Assembly (NCBI GenBank): GCA_020744425.1
Contig: JAGMUV010000007.1
Span: forward strand, 2,046,001-2,110,000
From: Dactylonectria macrodidyma
Taxonomy: Eukaryota; Ascomycota; Sordariomycetes; Hypocreales; Nectriaceae
Length of the DNA: 64,000 nt
Direction: 5' to 3'
Below, one piece after another: positions 33,845-44,179 of this stretch. The notes below the pieces were generated by a model, which ran no database searches, was not told the DNA's origin, and saw nothing but the letters and a program-made list of their open reading frames with translations. The translations under genes were made by a program, and so were the position numbers. Within the stretch, counting starts at the first letter, position 1, and each line of letters opens with the position of its first letter.

Positions 33845-35346
33845 ATGCCCGACATCGACCCCGCGGCTCTCCTGAGCCGTTCATCAGTCAGCCTCTCGAC
33901 TCCTGTCCTATCGACAAAGACACTCGGGGGCTCAACACCTGGAGCGCCCAAGGTCGCCAAGTCGAGTCAGATTATCCCCGCTCGAATTGACCTCGAGCCG
34001 CTATACGCCGCCCTCAAAGCCGCCATCGGCCCCGAACAATGGGTGGTCTATAAAGAGTCGACCACCGAGTTCCTGATCGGTAGGCATCGCGCGCATGCTC
34101 TCCCGACTTGCGCCGGCTAATTTAGGCGACAGGCCGACTGAATCAGACCGAGTACTCGAGTCGTATTGACCCCATCCTCGCCGGACCTGGGGAGAAGGAA
34201 CACCTCCATAACAACCTCGTCGCTGCCATCTATGGGAATGTCACGCGCGAGATGCCTGACCAGGGCCTGGCGCCCTGGGTCAGCGCCAACGATAAACCTG
34301 CGGCGGCGCCCGGGATCAAGTTAATATCAGGTGATGCCGCCGAACGCAGGTTAAAGGGAGACGTGATGCAGCTACCCGCGCGGGACAGGAGACGTGTCAA
34401 AGATCTGGCCCACAACGACGTTCGTGTCCCCCGGTTGATTGATTGCGAAATGCTAACATACTCCCAGTGGGATCCGCAAGAGAGCATATCAAATGTATTT
34501 GCAGAAACACATCGCAAGCCATCCGTGGTCGCAGACGCACCCCAAAGTGCCGTAGGTGGAATTAACAATATGAGTAAGTTGTGCGGAAATCTGCATAGCC
34601 CCTTTTCTAACAAGAGAATAGACTTCGACCTTGAGATTCGCAAGCGATTTGCTCAGCCACTAGCCATCGAGTCAGGCGAGTTTCCCGACATGGGTATGAT
34701 AAGCGGCCGGATGCTACCATTCTGTTACGAAGCCGGACTTGTCAGTGGCCATACTGCTGAAGCTCCGCAGTACTTGTCGGTAGCCGTCGACACATTCATC
34801 AAGGAAATCTTGACACAAGTGTTCAGTCGTACGCGAAGTAACGGCCCCGGTGACTCCGGCAGCGCAGGGTTTGGTATTGGAACAACTTGGGTTCAGACCA
34901 ACAAGTACAAACAGCAACTTGGAAATGAGGAAGACGCTGCCCAGCGCGGTGAGATCAGCCGAGACAAGAGCGGATTTCTCCCGATCGAGTCCAAGGCTGC
35001 GAGTGAGCGCGGGCCCTTAGGGATGTCAGATCTCCGTCTTGCCCTCGAGATGGCCGACACAGGAATGGCTCAGTTCCCAGTCATCATGAGCCAAGTGATA
35101 TATGGATATCGGGAAGGCGAACTAGAGAATTGGGACGACTATACTTGGGTTCACGATTACGAGCCCACCGGAAGAGTTGAAGAGCTCCTCCCTGACGGGA
35201 TAAATGGTGACAAGAGCCATGACATGGCTAATGGACAAGTGGATGCTATGGAAATCGACACCGAGATGTGGTGGGAGGGCGCAGAAAGCGATGACATGGA
35301 CATGCTAGATGGTGTCCTAGACTCGTGCTTCGCTGTAGGCTCCTAG
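33845..35346 (+). CDS. ada1: SAGA complex subunit Ada1/Hfi1
   Basis: Four exons (33845-34079, 34133-34419, 34468-34573, 34622-35346) give 450 aa. The SAGA-Tad1/Hfi1 family member is a structural subunit of the SAGA coactivator. In yeast it pairs through a histone fold with Taf12. The N-terminal conserved block [21 protein letters not shown] and the continuation [28 protein letters not shown] are family signatures. The histone-fold-containing C-terminal half includes [17 protein letters not shown] and [18 protein letters not shown]. The C-terminus is acidic. Introns are 53, 48 and 48 nt. The last two are multiples of three and lack in-frame stops, so retention would add 16 residues each. Their donors (GTTCGT, GTAAGT), branch sites (GCTAAC, TCTAAC) and acceptors are normal, and removal gives the family-like joins [14 protein letters not shown] and [14 protein letters not shown]. 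Confidence 0.92.
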
Positions 35347-36835
35347 GGGACGTCAGCGAGAGCCTGTCGTTCTCGCATCACACAAACGGAAACGATAGGA
35401 CAAGAGGGTTCCGGAAGGCGAAAGGCGAGGAAAGGAGTGCAAGGAGCTGGCGTTTGACGAGCACACAAGCCGCGTTGCTGGCGTGTAATTCCGGGGGATC
35501 TAATGCATTTGCGTTGGCAAGCATCATTTTGGCGCATGGGGTTCGGTTTATCTTTTCTCGTCTTTTTTTACGTCGAGTCGAAGTTTCTGGTTGATTGGTT
35601 TTTGCGTCACTGTACTCTATAGTCGCCAAGAGAGGTCTAAGCGGCGTCTTGGATGAAGGAAGGACAACCCGTTGGAGATTTGAAGGACGGGGGCTTGGTG
35701 TACTTTATCATGTCAGGAACGATACCCGAGAGGCTCCTAAGAGCAGCTCCGTGCAACCGTAGATGGAGGCCAATAACATGGGGATTAGGTACTTGGAATA
35801 AGTGGCTATTGCAGAAAGGTTGGGGTGACTGGGGCATGATGAGGTTTGTGTAACATTGCAGGTGAGCTGATGACGGATCTAGAATTCATGACGGACAACT
35901 GCAGGTGGGGGGACAAGTATTTCCAAGACGGCTACAGGTTGGTGATTTGTTTGTAAAAGGTACACAGCGGGAGCAACTCAGTAAGGGTACAAAGGGTAAG
36001 ATATTGGTGAATGTTTGTGTGTGCAACTAGACTCCACGGAGTGAGCCGTGAAGGTGGGATAACGACAACGGCAAACAGAGACGAGCTACCTAGGCACGTT
36101 CGATACCTCCAGTACGGAGTACTCAAGTACCTAATAATTATTACCTACCTCACTATGTACTTACTTGCTTTGCTGAGGTAGGTGCTGGTACGTTGGTCAT
36201 GCAAAGGATGCAGCGTCAATGACAGCCGCTAGACGTCATTATTAGACTATCATCGGGCGAAACGAGGGCGTAGGGAGCGTCGGGGGAGCTCGCCTAGTTA
36301 CGTACCTAGCGAGGAACTTACTATACATGCGTCTGGAGAATGGACAGATGAATAGGGCTGGGGATGGACCAGCCAGGGCACCCTGGGCGTCTAGCGGGTA
36401 AAGACTGGATACAAAACCAACGATATTAACACAAACGCAGCAATATGAAGTCAAATTGGAGGAGGCAGTTCTTGGAGAAGATAATAAGAAGCTCGATGCA
36501 CAATGCTGCCTCCAGAGCAGCTTCATAAGCTGCCAGCGAACTAACACCTGGAGAAGATCGGGCAGCGGAGGCCCTATGTACTCCGTAAGGGGAAACGTCA
36601 CGGTGCACTGATCGCAATGCGGCCTGACCCCCATGTTGCAGCCCCCCGTGGCCGCGTTGAGATTCGGGGTGGAAAAAAGGTGGTGACAGGCTAACGAGAG
36701 ACAGCAACATACCTTATTGGGCAAGGTCTAAACTGTATGCAGGAAGCTGCATGCCTCACCTGGGCTTGTAGAGGGGGAGTTTGGCTTATTCCGGCGGGCG
36801 TCGTTTTACGTTCTGCGTTTGTTGATGGGAGAAAA

Positions 36836-36890
36836 AGAGGAGGAAGAGGAGGAGGAGGAGGAGGAGGAAGAGTAGAAGAAGAAGGAGGGA
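36836..36890. repeat. AGG/AAG purine microsatellite
   Basis: An imperfect trinucleotide tract, GAGGAAGAGGAGGAGG and so on, followed by AGAAGAAGG. It is non-coding. Confidence 0.85.
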
Positions 36891-37294
36891 TAAAAGCATA
36901 AGGCACGGCTTGGGCTGTTGGGCAGCCGGAATGCACCTCCAGGTAGAGCTGGGTACAAATGATGCTGTAAGGTCCAGTGGGATCCCGAGAGTTTCAGTGG
37001 GATCCTACAGCTGGGTGCAGAACTTCGAGCATGGAGCATCGCAGAGCTTCCAGGGCTCCCAGGGCTGCTCCCAGGGCCGGCACCCGCAAAGCTTCCAGGG
37101 CTGCACCGCATCACTGCGGAAGTGCGTCTGGAAGAAACGCACCGATCGACATCTGATCCGTGCGTGGCGTTCTAGAAAGCTTCCCCAGCGGCACCTCTGG
37201 AACTCTTTCACCTCTCCTCCTCTTCCCCCACTCTGCTCCCATTCCGTCCCTCGTCCCCTCGACTCGTCCCGCCCGCGTCTTTCAGGCCCGCTAC

Positions 37295-37330
37295 TCTTTC
37301 TTCTTCTCTTTCTCTTTCTCCTCTTCTATC
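37295..37330. repeat. CTT/CTTT pyrimidine tract
   Basis: A run of TTCTTCTTCTCTTTCTC-type sequence in the upstream region of pkaR. Such tracts are common in fungal promoters and may also be part of the leader. Confidence 0.75.
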
Positions 37331-38303
37331 TACTTCTTCGTTCTCCCATCCCGTCCCTTCGCAGCCAAGGCCCTCCTCCCGCTCCATCCCTGCTCCTCCT
37401 CTCATAGACGGAGTCAACCCAGCATCATCCATCTACGCTCCATCTACGCTCCCCCTCCCAAAGTTCACTACGCCATCGCCTTCCCCCCCCGCCCCTTCGC
37501 CTTTCGCCGCCGAAGCTCCCCTGCTCTGCTTGGCCTGGCCTGACCATCTGATCCGTGTCCGCGCTACTGTCCTCTTGGACGCTCTAAGGCCTCGCCGGGA
37601 ATACGGTCATCGGCCAATCCGACTCGCAGGGTCACCTTTGCCAGGATCCCAAGTGAGTCAACCCTGTCCACAGCTACCCTGTGCTGTGCGACTGTTGCCC
37701 ATTTATCATCCCTTCCACCAACTCTCCTACCTCCCAAACACCGAGCATCTTCTCCTGTGTATCTTCCCGAGGGGCATCCGTAATCCAAAAACGACAGCAA
37801 CGGCTTCGAAAGCTCGTCGACCGTCTTCCTGCCGCCGTTACGCTGCTGTTACGCTTGTCCCACTCCTTTCCATGTTCCCTTCTATCGCTTGCCATACCTT
37901 GTCTATCTGACGGGCCCCGCCCACGCCACATCATGCCCAAGCGCGGATTGCAGCCCGTTTCCCGCTTCACTTTCACGGTCAACGCGTGCCCCGGTTCAGC
38001 TCTGGCCAGGCATCTCCGCAGCTCCCCTTCTCGGTTGATGCCTCCTTTGTCTTCAATTGCATTGATCTCCACGCTTGCCTCTAATCATCGTTTTTGCTAG
38101 TCTTGGTCCAGTTCGCCGAACCTCAATCTCCGTTAGAGGCATCTAGGCAGCTGTATGTCAAACTCACCCAGCTTACATTTACATTTCACTTGCTCCTTCC
38201 CCCGTGGTTCCCGCGTCGTCTTCCATTCAACTCTCACAAAGCCCACCCCACTTTCACCTATTCCTAACATCATCTACAACCTTCCCCATGACACTAGATC
38301 AAC

Positions 38304-39747
38304 ATGACTATGGCTCTACCTGAAGCTTACCAAAAGGAGATACAGGCGCTCGATCTACAGGTCCTCCAGGCACAACCTTCTGATATCCTTCAATTTTGCG
38401 CCGACTACTTCGCTACCCGAGTCGTAAACCAACGGGCGGCGTCTCATGCCAGCACTGGCAATACCAAACCGGATATCACCTCCTCAAGCCCTCCGACTTG
38501 GAACGCCATGGCCGGTCCTTTCACGAGTCCCTTTGGGGATAATAGCAACCCCTTTGGAAACAATGCCGCATCCAACAACCTAATGCACCGTGTCATTGAG
38601 GAGGAAGAGAACGATACCATCGCTTCTCCCACAGATAGACACTTTGGGAACGGCTCCGCGTCGTTGTTCTCAGGTCCGTTCGGTGGTGGCGGCGATGCAT
38701 CCGCCGATGCGCCTGTTCACCCAAGGAGCCCTCCCAACCCAGATAGCTACCCAGCACAGTACAACTTTGCTCGGCGAACCTCGGTGTCGGCAGAGTCCCT
38801 GAAGCCCAGTGCCGACACATATGATAACTGGACCCCTCCATATCATGAGAAGTCCCCGGAACAGCTAGAAAGGCTCAAGCATGCCATTGAAGGCAACTTT
38901 TTGTTCAGCCACCTCGAGGATGAACAGAGCGCCCAAATCCTGGGTGCCTTGGTTGAGAAGCCGATACCTGCTAAGGGAATCAAGGTACGTCACTTCTTTC
39001 TCGCATCACATAGCATATGTAAGTTGTACTGACAAGGATCTTTAGGTAATCAGCCAGGGCGATGCTGGTGACTATTTTTACGTTGTTGAGAAGGGCTCAT
39101 TTGATGTCCATGTCAACCCCACCGGCTTCCTCCAGCCTGGTGTCGATGGCATGGGTGACAAGGTCGGCAACATCCAAGCTGGCGGGTCGTTTGGCGAGCT
39201 TGCGCTCATGTACAATGCCCCTCGTGCCGCCACAGTCATCTCGGCCGAGTCTGGGTGCACAGTCTGGGCTCTCGATCGGGTGACGTTCCGGCGCATCCTG
39301 ATGGAGTCGACGTTTGCTCGAAGACGGATGTATGAGAGCTTCCTCGAGGAAGTCCCTATCCTCTCGACCATCACTCCGTATGAGCGTTCCAAGATTGCCG
39401 ACGCCTTGGAGACGAAGAAATTTGCCCCGGGAGAGCTCATCATCAAGGAGGGCGATCCGGGCCATTCATTCTACCTCCTCTCGAGCGGTGAGGCAGACGC
39501 CTATAAGGGCGATCCGTCGAACAAGGTGCTTCACTACAGCAAGGGGGACTTCTTTGGCGAGTTGGCGCTCCTCAACGACGCACCGCGAGCCGCTAGCGTC
39601 GTAGCTGCGTCGGACGTTAAGGTCGCCAGTCTCGGCAAGAACGCCTTCCAACGGCTGCTCGGTCCCGTAGAGGGAATCATGCGACGGACCAAGTACGAGG
39701 GTGTCAAGTCAGGTGTTGAGGAGATGGATCCCCTGCACGCCGGTTAG
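38304..39747 (+). CDS. pkaR: cAMP-dependent protein kinase regulatory subunit
   Basis: Two exons (38304-38984, 39046-39747) with a 61-nt intron give 460 aa. It binds and inhibits the PKA catalytic subunit and releases it on cAMP binding. In filamentous fungi it controls growth, conidiation and virulence. The N-terminal dimerisation/docking helix pair is LPEAYQKEIQALDLQV to DILQFCADYFATRV. A Ser/Pro/Gly/Asn-rich linker leads to the inhibitor site RRTSV (157-161) with a phosphorylatable Ser160, so it is a substrate-type (RII-like) inhibitor site. Two cyclic-nucleotide domains follow, each with an intact phosphate-binding cassette: FGELALMYNAPRAA (E278, R287) and FGELALLNDAPRAA (E399, R408). Domain A contains the short Gly-rich insertion (GFLQPGVDGMGDK) usual in ascomycetes. 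Convergent with spf27 downstream. Confidence 0.97.
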
Positions 39748-40364
39748 ACTGGGTAAAACAGGTTGGATTACTTGAGGGGAAGTGGACAGTGAAGCAAAGA
39801 GTTGGTCGAGATCAGTAAGATGGTTAACACGGATAGCTGGGTTTGCATGGATGGGTTATGTCCACAATCTCGTGCTGCTGTTGTTTGACGGTGTCTATTG
39901 TGCTTGTCGAGGCCGGCAATGAATGGAGGAAAGGCTTGTGTCGGCGTTTAAGAGGTCTTACTCTCACCTTCGCTTCCTATGATAGCATGGCTAGTGATTA
40001 GATACCTTGGTTGATATTGTCATTGTCATTCACGGTGCGCAATTTGCCGTTGTCTCGTGATGACTATGCAACCCTAGTCGTTGGCTGTGCTACATGTGAA
40101 GGCTCAGGCCATGTACCGATTCCGGCAAACTAGGGAGGTAGGTAGTAGTTCTGATGGGCTTGCTCTCGTTTTCATTATACTCGCGTCTAGTTGTGAAGTC
40201 GCCCAGGTGAAATGGACCTTTGTGGTATCAATGCGCCTATCCAATATATAATGCCCCCGTGTTTGGTGTACATTTCTGCACTCATCAATCTGATTATGAG
40301 TTCTTCTCCCATTATACAGGGAGCCCAACCCAGCATCAATCTTGTCTCCTCGTCCTCCGCTACC
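39748..40364. other. Shared 3' flank of pkaR and spf27
   Basis: 617 bp between two convergent stops. No gene, RNA or repeat seen; presumably both 3' UTRs and polyadenylation regions. Confidence 0.65.
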
Positions 40365-41068
40365 CTATGGCTTGGCGCCCTGGGCGGCCTTGCGCGCCAG
40401 CTCCTCGCGGACCTTGCTCCGCAGCTCCTCGACGGCGACCTCTGTCTCGAGGACACGGCCGACGCCGGCGCGCCAGGTCTGCTCGAGGGTGATGACCTCG
40501 GCGGCGACCTCCTGCTGGCGATCGCGGCGGCTGAGGTTGACGAGGTCGACGTCGCGCTTGGTTTTGGCGAGGTCGCGCTCGAGGCTCTGCAGCTCGGCCT
40601 CGAGCGCGTGGTTGCCCAGAAGCCAGGCGTTCTTGCCGTAGCGGTCCAGTAGAGCGAGGTTGGTAAGGCGCGACGCGAGGTAGCTGTGGGCGACGGCGGC
40701 AGCCGGCAGGGTGTCCGCCGGGTTCGCGGTGTCCGAGGGCGCCTCGTACCGCGCGAGGTCGAGCGGCGTCGCTGGCGTGCCGGCAGAGACCCGGGCCAGC
40801 TCGGCCTGCATCGCGGGCGTGAAGGAGGGCTCGGCAAGTGCGGGAGGCGGCGTTGCCCGTGGCGAGAAGGAGGCAATCTCTTCGGCGATGAGGGCGCGGG
40901 CGGCGGCGAGCGCTTCAGTGGTGGGTTCGATGTCGATGTCTGAGCGGCGGCTGTTAGTAGGGCTTCGGATGGGAGAGAAGAGCGTGTTCAATGAAGGTGT
41001 GACGTACAGGGAAGTGACTCGTGGTATCCTAGCGGAGCAGTCATAGTTGCGACTGTGTTGTCTGCCAT
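40365..41068 (-). CDS. cwf7: Pre-mRNA splicing factor SPF27/Cwf7 (BCAS2 family)
   Basis: Two exons (41068-41008, 40939-40365) with a 67-nt intron give 211 aa, close to the roughly 225 aa of human BCAS2. This is a coiled-coil core subunit of the Prp19/NineTeen complex, needed for spliceosome activation. The start MADNTVATMTAPLGYHESLP joins across the intron to YIDIEP, the conserved LPYID motif of the family. The family signature then continues with ALIAEEI, YLASRLTNLALLDRYGKNAWLL, and a long heptad helix from about 125 to the end (LEAELQSLERDLAKTKRDV). The gene is very G/C-rich. No odd features. Confidence 0.93.
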
Positions 41069-42898
41069 GATGAATAGGCGTGGTGTTTAGGCCCTGTCAA
41101 GCGGGTTTGTCTTCGATCTGTGGTTGTCTCGTTTCCACGGCAGCGTCTTTCGCGCAGTCGATACTCTAGTTGAAAATCGAGGCTTCCGTGATATGTCAGG
41201 TCCTAGAAGCTTTGGTCCCAATTGCTTTCCTTCGTCTTCTGTCGTCGTTTCCGTCACTGGTCGCAAGTCTCCGGGGTCGGATTTCGCAGCCTCGAGCCCT
41301 TGAAATTTCACCACACGTTTTGGCGACAGACGCACGGACCATCCGTAGCCTCACTCAGCCTGGCCCAGATGCTGCTGCTGGGGGGATAGAAATCGCCCCT
41401 CAGAACCTCCCCCTTGTAGGCGGTGGCTTTTGGCGCATTTAGTGGGTTTATTTAGCGCCTGCGTCGCCACCAAGCCATCGTTCGCTTGACATTTCCCCTC
41501 CCCACCTTGCAGGCGCAGGGCATACCTTACCCCGGGCGCGTGTCTGGGGGCGGAGAAGGGGGGAAGGGAGGGTCCACTGCGATAGCGATAAGATAGATGG
41601 TTTCAACGACGACAATAATACGAACGAACAACGGGGCAGGGCTGGCGGGTGTAAGTGAGCTGTGCCAATTCATTACTTCCCCATATGCAACAAAAACATT
41701 TCAGAATTTTAGTCCGATTCGCCATCGAATCTGCAGCACTTTAGCAGGCGATACGCTCCGGGAATTAGCCTCAGGGAGTTGTTCCGTTACTCCCCCGCGT
41801 ACAATCCAGCACAGCACCGAGGGGTGGAAGGGAGGGGAAGAGAGGTGACGGGTACCCGCGCGGCCACCTACCAATTGCTGATGGCATGTCACCCAATTCG
41901 TGCTACCTCTTCCATGCATGTACGTACTACGAAGGTACGGATACTGTACAGCAATTCCGGCGAGGCGAGGGCGAGCGATCGTCGCTGGTAGTCCTGCAAG
42001 CCGGAGCGGGGTCGTCGTCCAGCCATTAGGGACCCAGAGCGGCGCATCCCTTCGGGTCTCTCTCGCCGCTCAAGGTGTATGCAGGGCAAGGGATAATCTG
42101 CTTTATTACGTCTTTGGCTGTCTTGGGGATTGAAACGGTCGCGCGGCATTAGGGATTGGATCGAGATGCGCGATTTGAGTCTCGTGGGGAGGTGGGTGGT
42201 TGGCAAGGATAGGGCGGATGGGATGGATGGGCCTAGACACCAGCCAACTTCCGTCTCTGGCTATCGTGAGCGAGTCCAGTCAGTCATGTCCTCAGCTTCA
42301 CTGCCAGCTAGCGACGTACGCCAATCATCATCTCCCGCTCCTAATCACTCATCCAGGCACTAGATCACCTTCAAGCATTCAGACGACTCCAATAAAGTTG
42401 GTACAAATGGATGGTGTTGATTTCGACTCCCAGGATTCCGCTCCCGAAATCTTGAGTCTACTATCATGTCCGTCCTCAAATAGTTAAAGCTAGGTAGGTT
42501 GTTTATACAGTAATACATCTTCCTCCCATCAGGACATCACCGGTCCTTGGTCCATATCCTGTGGGTGTGGTCATGAACCGTCATCCCAATCAAGATCTGC
42601 AAATAGTCACGAGGGTCCATCAACTCCGCCCAACATTCCATCCGATGCCTCCGCCGACTGGCCCGAATGCACCTGTCATCCCCAATAAACCTGTGCGGTG
42701 TTGTGTTCGTGTGTTGTTTCCCATTTCATATCATTTCAAGTCGTTTCATTGCATCAAAAAAAGGTAAACTCCTCCCACCGTACAAACCAAAGCAATGAAA
42801 CATGAGAACATTTGGACCCCCAAAGGTGACATTGCCAAAACTGTGGCAACGAGCTGGTGTGACTGCATATCTGGCGATGATGGTTCGAACCAAGTCAT
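41069..42898. other. Intergenic, spf27 promoter side and stf2 3' flank
   Basis: No gene seen. A TAC-type palindrome cluster lies at 41919-41938. Frames of 80-105 codons at 41889-42487 overlap on both strands. A GGTTCGAACC string at about 42884 looks like a tRNA B box, but no cloverleaf can be built around it. Confidence 0.55.
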
Positions 42899-43407
42899 CT
42901 AAGACGACGAGCGGCCACTCTCGGACGAGTCGGTCTTGGCGAGTCCAACCTCCTCATCATCCTCCTGGGGGCCATGGAGGTTCTCCTCAAAGACGGGCTC
43001 CTGTTCGTTGAACTCAAACTTAGTCTTGAAGTCGGTGACGTGATGAGAGAAGTTGCTGCTATTGGAACGGCGGCGGGCGTTGGTGAAGCGGAACTCATCA
43101 TCCGCAACGTCATCGCCAAATGATCCCCTGTGAAGTTGTGTTAGTCGTTGGGTTGTACGTGTGTAGTCACTCAACATGAGCACATACCAATTGCCTCGGC
43201 CAGATCCGTCCTTCTTGACCTTCTTGGGGTCGACATCGGCGTGGCCATTCTTGGCAAAGAAACGAGGGAGGTGCTCGGAAGGAGCAGCAGTCCCCTCGGC
43301 GAGACCCTTGTGGTCACGGTCGTTGGCCTTGTGGGAGCGAGTCACTGCAGAGGACCAGATGTCAGCATTCAGTTCGTCCAAACACAGGTGATGGAGTAAG
43401 GCTAACT
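42899..43407 (-). CDS. stf2: Stf2/Tma10-like hydrophilin, start codon made by splicing
   Basis: Three pieces (A at 43407, then 43344-43188, then 43127-42899) give 128 aa. The protein starts MTRSHKANDRDHKG, which lines up with the MTRTNKW start of yeast Stf2. It continues with the family core KKDGSGRGNWG and an acidic, Phe-containing C-terminal half (FGDDVADDEFRF, FKTKFEFNEQEPVF). The family comprises small, very hydrophilic proteins tied to ATP-synthase inhibitor stabilisation, ribosome association and desiccation tolerance in yeast. No in-frame ATG exists on the genomic strand. The ATG forms only when an exon ending in A is joined to the exon starting TG at 43344. The short intron 43345-43406 (62 nt) has a perfect GCTGAC branch site. 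A second donor, GTAAGT at 43681, also follows an A. Intron 2 (60 nt, GTATGT) is a multiple of three without stops. Confidence 0.85.
43345..43406 (-). other. Intron splitting the start codon of stf2
   Basis: Donor GTTAGC at 43406 follows CAAACA, branch GCTGAC lies 16 nt before the acceptor, and acceptor CTCTGCAG ends at 43345. Removal yields CAAACATGACTCGC. If retained, the first ATG (43368) starts an 8-codon frame ending at a TGA that overlaps the acceptor junction. The alternative is a 337-nt intron from the GTAAGT donor at 43681, which would yield CAAAATGACTCGC. Confidence 0.7.
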
Positions 43408-44151
43408 GTTTGAAGTTGTGTGAAGAGGGGAGTGAATGTGGTGTTGATGTTGATGTTGAAATTGATGGAATGCAGATGATGGGAGATGCAAAAGGGAGAT
43501 GAAGGAGGGGACTCCTTGAGGTGCTGAGGGGCCGGTCGCCTTTTAAATGGAGGCCGACTAAACGTCACCAGACAGAAGCCCCCAAGGAACGGGAGAGGGA
43601 GTGCGGGGCTCTGGGGCGCAACGACGAGTGCCTCCACTAACAAGGGCAGAGGGTGGAAGTAACTGCAAAAGCAAAACTTACTTTTGGTTTGGAGGGGTGC
43701 TTGTAGCGTCGAAGTAGTGTTTGAAAGTGTTTGGTAGTGGACAGGGCAGTTGGAGTGGTTGCGCAGTACCGTCAGTACGTGTCTGAGGATGGAAGATACA
43801 AGCTTGGAGAAGATGTCGACGGGGGCAGATGTGGTGTCGAGAGTTGCTGATTAGGAGAGCTCGGAGTGTGTATGCAGGTGCCCTTTGTTTGGTTGGTGAT
43901 ATCTGACGGGAAGCGGCAGGATGGCAACAGTGCACGGGATCAAATCAAATCGATTCCTGGAGGGCGTGGGGAGGGTTGTGCTGGTATCTTGGTCGAATGA
44001 ATGACGAGGGAGAGATGGTGGTGTGCTGAGAGACGTGGGCGGTTTGGGTTGCTGCAGGAAGAGTTGTATGTGTTTGGAGCGTTTGAAAGTGCGAGCTTGG
44101 TGAACTGGGTGAGCAGTAGGATGATGGCGATGGGATGATGGCGATTGAAAA
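43408..44151 (-). promoter_or_regulatory. ATG-free leader and promoter region of stf2
   Basis: Together with the exon base at 43407, 745 nt of coding-strand sequence lack any ATG. The proximal 100 nt have the CT-rich then CAACATCAACATC-like texture of fungal leaders, with a TTTAAAAG box at about 43540. A second TATAAA lies at 44172-44177. AGGGG/CCCCT stress-type words occur at 43426-43430, 43506-43510, 43527-43531, 43693-43697 and 44164-44168. This suggests two alternative transcription starts. Confidence 0.45.
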
Positions 44152-44179
44152 CATGTCTGAGGAAGGGGAGCTTTATATG

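Larger units (their letters stand above)
35347..38303. other. Gap upstream of pkaR
   Basis: No gene seen. The first part is the ada1 3' flank. The stretch 36000-36200 is rich in TACCT/AGGTA words and contains the palindrome AGTACGGAGTACT at 36111-36123; a related GTACTCCGTA is at 36578-36587. Low-complexity tracts at 36836-36890 and 37295-37330 are listed separately. The stretch 37200-38300 is CT-rich on the + strand and probably holds the long promoter and leader of the PKA regulatory subunit, though it contains several ATGs. Confidence 0.55.

Noticed and set aside
42880..42895. GGTTCGAACC, a tRNA B-box-like string
   Set aside because: No matching A box or acceptor stem. It lies in the 3' flank of the stf2 gene.
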